Positions 1 through 6,658 of a stretch of 64,000 bases of DNA are shown piece by piece. A program made the position numbers and the translations under genes. Each line of letters starts with the position of its first letter. Positions within the stretch are counted from its first letter, which is position 1. The notes under the pieces were generated by a model. That model made no database searches, had not been told where the DNA came from, and saw nothing but the letters and a program-made list of their open reading frames with translations. The stretch is from Mycobacterium sp. Its GTDB lineage: Bacteria > Actinomycetota > Actinomycetes > Mycobacteriales > Mycobacteriaceae. The DNA is taken from the NCBI RefSeq assembly GCF_019247635.1, contig NZ_JAFBAR010000085.1, forward strand, positions 23,935 through 87,934, read 5' to 3'.

Positions 1-689
1 GGCAGCACCGGCCCTTCGGAATCTCCGTCGAGCTGGCTGCGAAAGCCTTGTGCGGCATGGTGTTTGCGTTCACGCGCCCAGTCGGCCACCGGCACCGAGT
101 ACGCCCTTTCCCACGGGACCGCCGGATCGGCGGGCGTCGCCCAGTGCCACATCCAGACCGGATATTCCACGAGGGCAATGCCGGTGCGGACGCAGGCGTG
201 GGCCGCGGCCCGGCCGACGGCCTCGTGGTCGGGATGCCCGTCACCCCGCCAGGTTGCGGCACACCAGGTACCGGGCGCCTCGCAGTCGAGAATCGCTGCC
301 AGTGACTCGATGAGCTCGTCCTCGTGGTCGGCCAGTTGACCGTCCGGCAGACCGAGGAACGTCGGCGGAGCAATACCCAAAGCCTTTGTCGCGCCGAGCA
401 ACTCACGACGCCTCGCGGCCACCAGGCCGGACGCCGACGCACCGGCCGCGCCCCCGTCGCTGACGCAGACCACCTTGACCGCGACACCGGACGCGACGAG
501 TTGAGCGATGGTGGCTCCCAGGCCCAGCGTCTCGTCGTCGGGGTGCGGTGCCACGACGACCAGGGCCGGGCAGGCGGTCAGGTCCAGCCGCGGCAGGGCG
601 GGCGCGCCCAGCCAAACGCGAGCCGGGGTTCCGCCGCCGCTCAGCGGCATGGCGGCGAATCGGGCGCTGTTGCTCAAGACGTTGCTCAT
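1..689 (-). CDS. PIG-L (LmbE) family deacetylase, truncated by the window edge
   Basis: The reading frame starts near 689 and is still open at base 1, so only the N-terminal 229 or so residues are visible. The zinc-hydrolase signature HPDDE occurs at about residue 43, and a second HPDH motif lies further on, as in LmbE/PIG-L N-acetylsugar or acyl-amide deacetylases. ATG 689 was chosen; ATG 650 in the same frame is an alternative. It lies 34 bases after the acyl-CoA dehydrogenase-like gene and runs in the same direction, so it probably belongs to the same operon. Homologous clusters often fuse this domain to a methyltransferase, which would lie outside the window. Substrate unknown. Confidence 0.85.
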   Translation of the reverse strand, partial: MSNVLSNSARFAAMPLSGGGTPARVWLGAPALPRLDLTACPALVVVAPHPDDETLGLGATIAQLVASGVAVKVVCVSDGGAAGASASGLVAARRRELLGATKALGIAPPTFLGLPDGQLADHEDELIESLAAILDCEAPGTWCAATWRGDGHPDHEAVGRAAAHACVRTGIALVEYPVWMWHWATPADPAVPWERAYSVPVADWARERKHHAAQGFRSQLDGDSEGPVL

Positions 690-723
690 TGCCGTTGGTT
701 CAGGCGCCGTGGCTCAGGTCGTT

Positions 724-1671
724 TCAGTGTGCCGACGCTCCGGCGAGCCGCCCGAGTTCGGCGAGATCCCGCTCGGCGTGGCTCTGCCGGATGTAGATGC
801 TCAAGTCGGCGACGCGTTGGGCGTGCCGCCCGTCCTGACACAGCGGGCCTGGACCGAGCGCGCGGCCGGTGCGAGTGATGGCCTCGTCAACCGCATGTTC
901 GACCACCGCGCGGGCACGCCGTGCCAGCAGTTCGGCGGTCCTGCTCCGGTCGAACGGATCGGCATCGATTTCGGCCGCCGCGGCCGCCAGGATCGCGTCC
1001 CCCGCGGCAATCGCGGCGTCGACGGCGCCCAGGTGCGCCAGCGAATACGCATCGGCCGATTCGCTGTTGGCGCAGCGATACAGCGGATCGGCGACCCTAC
1101 GGGCGCCGCCGAGCCAACAGGCCGCCACGCCGATGGCCCCATGCCAGAAACCGGGCCGATTCAGATAGTCGCCGGGATCGCCGACGGGAACCGCGTGCGC
1201 GTTGCTGAACTGCACAGTCCGGGTGTCGCTGCCCGCCATCCCCGCGTTCCACCACGTACTTGGCAACGGCTTGACGGCCGGGCCGGTGACCGTCACCGCG
1301 AACAGACCCCGACTCCCGTCGTCGAGCCGGCCGGACACCAGAGCGTTGCTGCAGAAGCCGGCTCCCGAGCACCACACCTTGGTGCCGGACAGGGCGAACG
1401 CTCCACCTGGGAGCTGGCTCGCGGTTACCACCGCGTCGGACGACTCAGCCGCCCAGACGCCCCAGAGCTGACCGGGCTCCGGGGGCTTGCCGCCCAACTC
1501 GTCGAGGATCGCGACGGCGTCGACATGAGCTTCGGCGATCCGGGCTGCCACGATGTCGTCCTCGGCCAGCAGCGCCAGTTGCTGCCAGCGTTCGGCCGTG
1601 CGTCCGGAGGCCGGCAGGGGCAATTCCAGGCGCCCTGACTCGAGCCAGTGCTGTACCAGACCGGCCGTCAT
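724..1671 (-). CDS. acyl-CoA/acyl-ACP dehydrogenase-like protein, short form
   Basis: The 315-residue product has the middle beta-domain signature of acyl-CoA dehydrogenases (FALSGTKVWCSGAG at about 92-105) and a C-terminal helical bundle ending in the RDLAELG region. Family members are usually about 380 residues, and much of the N-terminal helical domain is missing. It may therefore work on a carrier-bound or unusual substrate, or not be a classical dehydrogenase. Start ATG 1671 lies 2 bases after the stop of the upstream glycosyltransferase, indicating translational coupling. The set glycosyltransferase, dehydrogenase and PIG-L deacetylase looks like a small glycoconjugate or secondary-metabolite operon. 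Confidence 0.8.
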   Translation of the reverse strand: MTAGLVQHWLESGRLELPLPASGRTAERWQQLALLAEDDIVAARIAEAHVDAVAILDELGGKPPEPGQLWGVWAAESSDAVVTASQLPGGAFALSGTKVWCSGAGFCSNALVSGRLDDGSRGLFAVTVTGPAVKPLPSTWWNAGMAGSDTRTVQFSNAHAVPVGDPGDYLNRPGFWHGAIGVAACWLGGARRVADPLYRCANSESADAYSLAHLGAVDAAIAAGDAILAAAAAEIDADPFDRSRTAELLARRARAVVEHAVDEAITRTGRALGPGPLCQDGRHAQRVADLSIYIRQSHAERDLAELGRLAGASAH

Positions 1672-1673
1672 AC

Positions 1674-2414
1674 TTAATCACCCGCCTCCGACGCAGCCAA
1701 TTGATCCAGGTGTTCGGCAAACCCGCGCGGCGCCCTGGCGCGGGTGCGCGACGAGGTGCTGACCGAGAGCTCCGCGTCCCGATCGATGCGATAACCGGCG
1801 ACCCGAAACCGCTTTACCAGGTCGACATCCTCGCCGGAGGGCAGTGCGCGAAAGCCGCCCACCCGCCAGTAGGCCTGAGAGCTGAAACCCATGTTGGCGC
1901 CGTGAATGTGGTCGTGTCCGTCGTCCACGCCTTGCTGATAAGCCTCCTCGTAGCGTTCGATGACGTCGACGGGATGGTGGCGCCAGTCGGCGACACGCAC
2001 CACTCCCAGCACCACATCAGCGTTGCTGTTCAGCTGCCGGGTCAACCAGTCGGGGTCCACCTGGCTGTCGGCGTCCGTGCAGGCGTACCAGGCTCTGATG
2101 TGCTGGGGGTCTTGTGCGCGGAGCGAGCGCGCATATCGGAAACCCGCCGCCCGCGCCGCGCCGACGTTGCGGGCATCGACCGTAACGAAGTGCACATCGT
2201 CCCCGTACTGCCCGGCCAATCTCGTGCTGCCGTCCCGGCTGGCGTCCAACACCACCACGACGGTGACGGGGATAGGCGCGCACACGGCGGCGGCGAGCAG
2301 TGCGCGCAGGCACGCCGGCAAACTGAGGTGTTCGTTGTGAGCGGGGATCACGACAGCGGCCCAGTCGTACCTCTGCGCCGCGGCTGACATACCCCAGTGA
2401 TGCCCGTTTGCCAC
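1674..2414 (-). CDS. family 2 glycosyltransferase
   Basis: GT-A fold glycosyltransferase of about 246 residues. It opens with VVIPAHNEHLSLPACL, typical of nucleotide-sugar binding. It has DASRDGS, and a DADSQVDPDWL segment that supplies the metal-binding acidic motif. No transmembrane helices are evident, so it is probably cytoplasmic or membrane-peripheral. GTG 2414 was preferred because a GAGGA sequence lies 7-8 bases upstream; TTG 2417 and ATG 2390 are alternatives. It is the first gene of the leftward operon with the dehydrogenase-like and PIG-L genes. The sugar and acceptor cannot be read from sequence. Confidence 0.85.
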   Translation of the reverse strand: MANGHHWGMSAAAQRYDWAAVVIPAHNEHLSLPACLRALLAAAVCAPIPVTVVVVLDASRDGSTRLAGQYGDDVHFVTVDARNVGAARAAGFRYARSLRAQDPQHIRAWYACTDADSQVDPDWLTRQLNSNADVVLGVVRVADWRHHPVDVIERYEEAYQQGVDDGHDHIHGANMGFSSQAYWRVGGFRALPSGEDVDLVKRFRVAGYRIDRDAELSVSTSSRTRARAPRGFAEHLDQLAASEAGD

Positions 2415-2453
2415 CAATTCAATCCTCGCCGGCCTAAACCGGGTGGCCCGTTG

Positions 2454-2945
2454 CTAACCGCGCAGCCTCAGCGGAACGACTAACCAGAACGCCGTGAACA
2501 GCGTCAACGCGCACCCCCCGGCGATAAAACCCGCGTTACGCCCCGACACCGCGGCAAAGACAATGACCGTCACCCCGGTCAGTGCGCCGCCTAATAGCGC
2601 CAACCCCGCGTAGGTGCAGCGGTGCGCCGCCGACACCAGCTGCTGCAGGCGATGTCGCCGGAACAGCAGCCTGTGCATAGCTACCGGCGAGATCAAAAAC
2701 ACGGTCGCAGCAACCGAAAACCCCACCGTAGCCAGGTACACGTGGCGCATGTGTTGGCTGAGCACATCGAAGCGCTGCTGAAATGGCAGCGTCAGCAAAA
2801 ACCCGGTGAGCAGCTGCACACCCGTCTGCACCACCCGGAGCTCCTGCAGCAGGTTGTTCCAATTGCGATCCAGCCGTTCGAGTTCCGTTTCGCCGCGCTC
2901 GCGGGAATCCCACTGCTGGTCGTCTTCGGGATGATCGACGTCCAT
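2454..2945 (-). CDS. DUF6328 family integral membrane protein
   Basis: 163 residues. A charged N-terminus (about 1-35) precedes a helix with the motif LLQELRVVQTGVQLLTGFLL, followed by three more hydrophobic segments (about 68-90, 105-130, 138-158). This pattern of a conserved ELRV(V/A)QTG helix and four membrane spans matches actinobacterial DUF6328 proteins. No catalytic motif is visible. It is encoded 40 bases upstream of the glycosyltransferase on the same strand, but a functional link is not shown. Biochemical function unknown. Confidence 0.8.
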   Translation of the reverse strand: MDVDHPEDDQQWDSRERGETELERLDRNWNNLLQELRVVQTGVQLLTGFLLTLPFQQRFDVLSQHMRHVYLATVGFSVAATVFLISPVAMHRLLFRRHRLQQLVSAAHRCTYAGLALLGGALTGVTVIVFAAVSGRNAGFIAGGCALTLFTAFWLVVPLRLRG

Positions 2946-3002
2946 GGCGCTAGATCATCCCACGGCGCCACCGGGTTGCTTCGTTTCTGCCCCGACCCCG
3001 AA

Positions 3003-3653
3003 TCAGCAACAGTCCCATTCGTAATGGACCGCGGAGAAGTCGCATGCCAAGAGTTCGTCGGGCGCGATCGAGAACCGGCCGGTGCCGAGGTCACCCCAGA
3101 TGATGCGCCAATCGGACTCTGGTTCATGGGGGTCCGAATCCAGCTGGAACAGCAGAACGTGTCCGTCGGGCAGGCTGCCGTCCTGGTTGAAGTTCGGGTA
3201 GCCTCCCACTCGATGGCCGCGGATGCCCTCATGCTCGCCTTCTTGGGGGCGTCGGCTCATGAGCCGGCCGACGAGACCAAACTCCGAGTCCGGATACACC
3301 AGCGGGCTGAATCCCGGTCTGCGCCGCAGCGCCGGAGGCGACGAGCGCCCGGGGGTGGCGCGTTTCGGGGTCCAGTTGGTGGTGACCGTGGGGTGATAGA
3401 TCACCACACAATCGTCGTCTAATCCGGCGGTAATGAAGAACTGAAGCAAACCTTGGCCGGGGAAACCCAAAAGGTTGGGGAGTTCGCTGAAGTTCAGCTG
3501 CGCGATGAACGCCAGTGGTTTGCCGAACCGATCGAGCGGATGGTCTTGCGGCTGAACAAGGTACGGCGTGCCACCGACCTTTGATCCCCAGGGATCACTG
3601 GGCAGCCGGTGAGTCAGCTCGAGTTCGATTGAAGTCCGCTCCAGCAACATCAC
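3003..3653 (-). CDS. DUF1963 (YwqG-like) protein
   Basis: About 216 residues with the ordered signatures of the YwqG/DUF1963 family: SKVGGTPYL near 25, LAFIAQLNFSELP near 48, QGLLQFFI near 66, HRVGGYPNFNQDG near 143 and a VLLFQLDSD strand near 163. It is somewhat shorter than the usual 250-270 residues. GTG 3653 or ATG 3650 both fit a GGGGAGG ribosome site just upstream, and a TATAAC -10-like hexamer lies at 3683-3688 on this strand. Single gene, no enzymatic role known for the family. Confidence 0.8.
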   Translation of the reverse strand: MMLLERTSIELELTHRLPSDPWGSKVGGTPYLVQPQDHPLDRFGKPLAFIAQLNFSELPNLLGFPGQGLLQFFITAGLDDDCVVIYHPTVTTNWTPKRATPGRSSPPALRRRPGFSPLVYPDSEFGLVGRLMSRRPQEGEHEGIRGHRVGGYPNFNQDGSLPDGHVLLFQLDSDPHEPESDWRIIWGDLGTGRFSIAPDELLACDFSAVHYEWDCC

Positions 3654-3787
3654 CGGCGCGCCTCCCCGCGGTTGCGAATCCTGTTATAGCGCACGAATGA
3701 GACGGTAGAGGAATGCCCGGCGGAACGTCTTGTCAGAAAACGCCTTCGGGGCTCAACGACCGGAGCAGCCTCGATGCGGCGCAGTGC

Positions 3788-4156
3788 TCAGCGGTTCAGC
3801 TTGCCGTCGCGCACGCCCGTCAATGCGTCGTCCAGCGTCGGGTAGAGCGGGAAGGTCTTGTCCAAGCCAGTGAGGTGAATTGGCCGCCTGGTCGCGGGGC
3901 CGCGTGCCACCACTCCGAACTCCGCGGAGCTGCCGAGCTTCTCGTAGGTCGCGGCCAGAATCTTGAGCCCGACCGAGCCGAGGAAGTCCACCGCGGAGAG
4001 GTCGACGACCAGCGCCGACGGACCTTCGGCAACCACTGCGCCGATCGCTTGCTCCAGAGCCGGAGCGGTGACCAGATCAATTTCGCCGCTGACACTGACG
4101 ACGGCGACCCCATCGTGGTCTGCAACCAAGGTGGTGATCGAATCGGGAGCTGACAA
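3788..4156 (-). CDS. rsfB: STAS-domain anti-anti-sigma factor RsfB
   Basis: A 122-residue single STAS domain with the hallmark DLSAVDFLGSVGLKIL. The serine in FLGS is the position phosphorylated by anti-sigma kinases in SpoIIAA/RsbV proteins. Length and position, next to genes collinear with M. tuberculosis Rv3688c onward, match Rv3687c (RsfB), which relieves the anti-SigF factor RsbW/UsfX. TTG 4156 was chosen because AAGGA lies 7 bases upstream. It is transcribed away from the stressosome operon, from a shared 182-base intergenic region. The dephosphorylated form would be produced by a PP2C phosphatase such as the one encoded at 6655-8919. Confidence 0.88.
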   Translation of the reverse strand: MSAPDSITTLVADHDGVAVVSVSGEIDLVTAPALEQAIGAVVAEGPSALVVDLSAVDFLGSVGLKILAATYEKLGSSAEFGVVARGPATRRPIHLTGLDKTFPLYPTLDDALTGVRDGKLNR

Positions 4157-4338
4157 GGGCGGTCCTTATGTCCGGGTGTTCACACGTGGTGCAAGCCTAA
4201 CCTGCGCTTGCGAAGCATGGACAAGATATGCCCTCAACACCCCGCACGACCGGTGCCAGGCTAGTCTCCCCAATAGGAACTGCGTCCTGCGGAGCACGAC
4301 GCGCACTCGGGGCGCACTTGTGAGGGCTTGGAGGACAG

Positions 4339-5223
4339 ATGTCAGATTCGTCATCGGAGTTCGCCAGCACCAACGCCGCCGTCCAAACGGTTAGCGAAGG
4401 TTTGCTGCCCCAGCTGGTCCAACACCTGCGGCAGAACCGAACCGGTCTGCGTGAGGAGTGGGCGCGCAGGATCACCGAGGCGGAGCTGCTCACCGCGATG
4501 ACGCCCGAGGAGATCTTCTCCGAGGCGACCGCCGTCTACGACAACTACGTCGAGGTGCTCGAAACCGGAAGCGTCGAGGCGCTGCAGGACTACGCGCGCG
4601 ATCTGTCCGAACGCATCATTCCGCGGGGCGTGGAGACCGACGAGGTCCTCGGCATTGTGTTGCTGCTGCGCGACGTGCTGGCGCGCTCGCTGTTCGAGAA
4701 ATACCAGACTGATTTCGAGATGCTCACCCGCGTGCTGGACGCCTACGAGCCGGCGGCCAACCGGATCGCCAACACCGTGGGTGTGAGCTTCGTGCAGGAG
4801 CGCGAGCGCATTATCCGCCAGCAGCAGGAGGCGATCCGCGAGCTGTCGACGCCAGTGCTGCAGGTTCGCGAGCAGTTGCTGATTCTGCCGATCATCGGCG
4901 TACTCGACAGTCAACGCGCCCGGCAGGTTACCGAGCAGCTGCTGCGCGCCATTCGGGCCAACCGCGCAAAAGTGGTGGTCATCGACATCACCGGTGTCCC
5001 CACCATCGACTCCACCGTGGCCAACCACCTGGTGCAGACCGTAGACGCGTCGGGGTTGATGGGTGCCAGCGTGATCATCACCGGCCTGTCCTCGGAAATC
5101 GCGCTGACGCTGGTGACGATCGGGCTGGACCTGTCGAAGATGAACGCGGTCGGCGACCTACAGGGCGGCATCGAGGAAGCCGAGCGGCTGCTGGGCTACG
5201 AAGTCACCCGTACCGGCGAGTAG
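4339..5223 (+). CDS. rsbR: RsbR-type stressosome scaffold protein
   Basis: 294 residues. Residues about 20-160 form the helical non-haem-globin-like N-terminal sensor domain of RsbR proteins, followed by a linker helix (RERIIRQQQEAIRELSTPVLQ). Residues 170-290 are a STAS domain with VVVIDITGVPTIDSTVANHLV. The two regulatory threonines of B. subtilis RsbRA (T171, T205) align with Ser191 (GVLDSQRA) and Ser225 (PTIDSTVA). A clear ribosome site (TTGGAGGACAG) precedes ATG 4339. It is the first gene of a five-gene operon and would form the mixed RsbR/RsbS shell that binds RsbT until stress-induced phosphorylation. Confidence 0.9.
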   Translation: MSDSSSEFASTNAAVQTVSEGLLPQLVQHLRQNRTGLREEWARRITEAELLTAMTPEEIFSEATAVYDNYVEVLETGSVEALQDYARDLSERIIPRGVETDEVLGIVLLLRDVLARSLFEKYQTDFEMLTRVLDAYEPAANRIANTVGVSFVQERERIIRQQQEAIRELSTPVLQVREQLLILPIIGVLDSQRARQVTEQLLRAIRANRAKVVVIDITGVPTIDSTVANHLVQTVDASGLMGASVIITGLSSEIALTLVTIGLDLSKMNAVGDLQGGIEEAERLLGYEVTRTGE

Positions 5224-5252
5224 CCGGCAAGCACAGCTAGCGCGAGCAGGCC

Positions 5253-5642
5253 ATGCCGGTACCGATTCTGAAACAGGGCGCGATCCTGATTGCCACGGTG
5301 CAGGCCGCGCTCACCGACTCCGACACCGAGCGCCTGCGGTACGACCTGATGGAGCGGGTGAGCCGGTTCCGCGCACAAGGAATCATCGTCGACGTCACCG
5401 CCATCGACGTGATGGATTCGTTCGCGGCCCGGTCGCTGCGCACCATTGCGCACATGACCCGCCTGCGCGGCGCCGCCACGGTGATCGTGGGGTTGCAGCC
5501 CGAGGTGGCTTTCGCGATGGTCCAACTCGGACTGGCGTTCGACGACATGAACACCGCGCTCGACCTGGAAGAGGGCATAGCCCTACTGAATAAACAACTG
5601 GGCCTGGGGAGATCGACGATCGGGCGCGACGGTGCCGGGTGA
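5253..5642 (+). CDS. rsbS: RsbS-type stressosome STAS protein
   Basis: 129 residues, a lone STAS domain. Its IDVMDSFAARSL aligns with the Ser59 phosphorylation site of B. subtilis RsbS; here it is Ser56. N-terminal PVPILKQGAILIATVQ matches the first strands of RsbS. Expected role: with RsbR it builds the stressosome core and sequesters the kinase RsbT, and phosphorylation of Ser56 releases RsbT. The 3' end overlaps the rsbT start by 11 bases, indicating coupled translation. Confidence 0.9.
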   Translation: MPVPILKQGAILIATVQAALTDSDTERLRYDLMERVSRFRAQGIIVDVTAIDVMDSFAARSLRTIAHMTRLRGAATVIVGLQPEVAFAMVQLGLAFDDMNTALDLEEGIALLNKQLGLGRSTIGRDGAG

Positions 5643-6042
5643 CGCCGTGGTCGCCATCAACAATTCCGACGACATCGTCGCAGCCCGCAAAGCCGGACAT
5701 CAGCTCGCCCTTGACCTCGGATTCTCGCTGACCGACGTCACGATGATCGCCACCGCGATCTCCGAGGTTGCGCGCAACATCACCAGCTATGCGGGCCGTG
5801 GGGCCGTCCGGGTGACGGTGGCCGAACGGGAAGGCCGCGATGCGCTGGTGGTGCTCGCCGAGGACGACGGTCCCGGCATCGCCGACATCGAACGCGCCAT
5901 GGAGGACGGCTATTCGACTGGTCGCGGCTTGGGTATGGGCCTGCCCGGGGCTCGGCGCCTGATGGACCGATTGATCGTCGAATCCACACTGGGCCGGGGA
6001 ACGGTCATCGAGATGTGGAAATGGGTGCCGGGCCGTGGGTGA
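5632..6042 (+). CDS. rsbT: RsbT-type serine/threonine kinase of the stressosome
   Basis: 136 residues, GHKL/HATPase_c fold. N box ISEVARNITSYA, G1 box EDDGPGI and G2 box GRGLGMGLPGARRLMD are all present and in order, so the ATP site appears intact. RsbT phosphorylates RsbR and RsbS and, once free, binds the N-terminal domain of an RsbU-type phosphatase. GTG 5632 overlaps the rsbS stop by 11 bases, and its own stop overlaps the next gene by 8 bases. Length matches B. subtilis RsbT (about 133 residues). Confidence 0.9.
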   Translation: MPGDAVVAINNSDDIVAARKAGHQLALDLGFSLTDVTMIATAISEVARNITSYAGRGAVRVTVAEREGRDALVVLAEDDGPGIADIERAMEDGYSTGRGLGMGLPGARRLMDRLIVESTLGRGTVIEMWKWVPGRG

Positions 6043-6658
6043 TCACGGTCGACTCGGGCCCATCGAATGGGCGACGGCGGGGCGCCCACGGCCAGGCGAG
6101 CGCACCTCCGGTGACCAGCCGATCGCCGTCGGCGTCGACGGCGCCGCTCTGTTCGGCGTGCTGGACGGTCTCGGGCATGGCCCGGCGGCCGCGAGCGCGG
6201 CCCAGCGCGCGGTCGGGGTGCTCCAGGACTGCCCCGAGGAACGGCTCGACGTCTTGGTCCAGCTCTGCCACCGGGCGTTGGAAGGCACCAGAGGCGTCGC
6301 GATGACCCTGGCGCGGATCGACTTTGACGCCGGCAAGCTCAGGTGGACCGGGGTCGGGAACGTCACCGCTTATCTGGTCGCCAAAGCGGCGAGCGGACTG
6401 GAAATCCGCTCCAGTGCCGGCCTGGTGGGCGGGATCGTCGGTTACCGGATACCGGAAATCATGCCCACGCGGACGGTGTCCATCCGCGCCGGTGACCTGC
6501 TCGTTATCGCCAGCGACGGCATCACCGACGACCATTTGGACCACATCGATTTCGCTGCCCCAGCGGCGGTTATTGCCGAGCGGATCCTGGGTAAACACGC
6601 GAAGGAAACTGATGACGCGACAGTGCTCGCCGCGCGCCATCGGGGAATCTCGACATGA
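6035..6658 (+). CDS. rsbX: RsbX-like PP2C-family phosphatase
   Basis: 207 residues, a stand-alone SpoIIE/PP2C-type phosphatase domain. Metal-binding aspartates are visible in VGVDG...FGVLDGLGHG and near the C-terminus in LVIASDGITDD and KETDDATVLAAR. By analogy with B. subtilis RsbX it would dephosphorylate RsbS/RsbR and reset the stressosome. GTG 6035 overlaps the rsbT stop; the stop overlaps the next start as ATGA. The position between rsbT and the phosphatase/kinase gene supports this assignment over a generic PP2C. Confidence 0.85.
   Translation: MGDHGRLGPIEWATAGRPRPGERTSGDQPIAVGVDGAALFGVLDGLGHGPAAASAAQRAVGVLQDCPEERLDVLVQLCHRALEGTRGVAMTLARIDFDAGKLRWTGVGNVTAYLVAKAASGLEIRSSAGLVGGIVGYRIPEIMPTRTVSIRAGDLLVIASDGITDDHLDHIDFAAPAAVIAERILGKHAKETDDATVLAARHRGIST

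Noticed and set aside
508..1638. Long plus-strand open frame opposite the dehydrogenase-like gene
   Set aside because: The composition is Arg/Gly/Ala-rich with no family motif, and the opposite strand encodes a recognisable enzyme; a GC-rich shadow frame.
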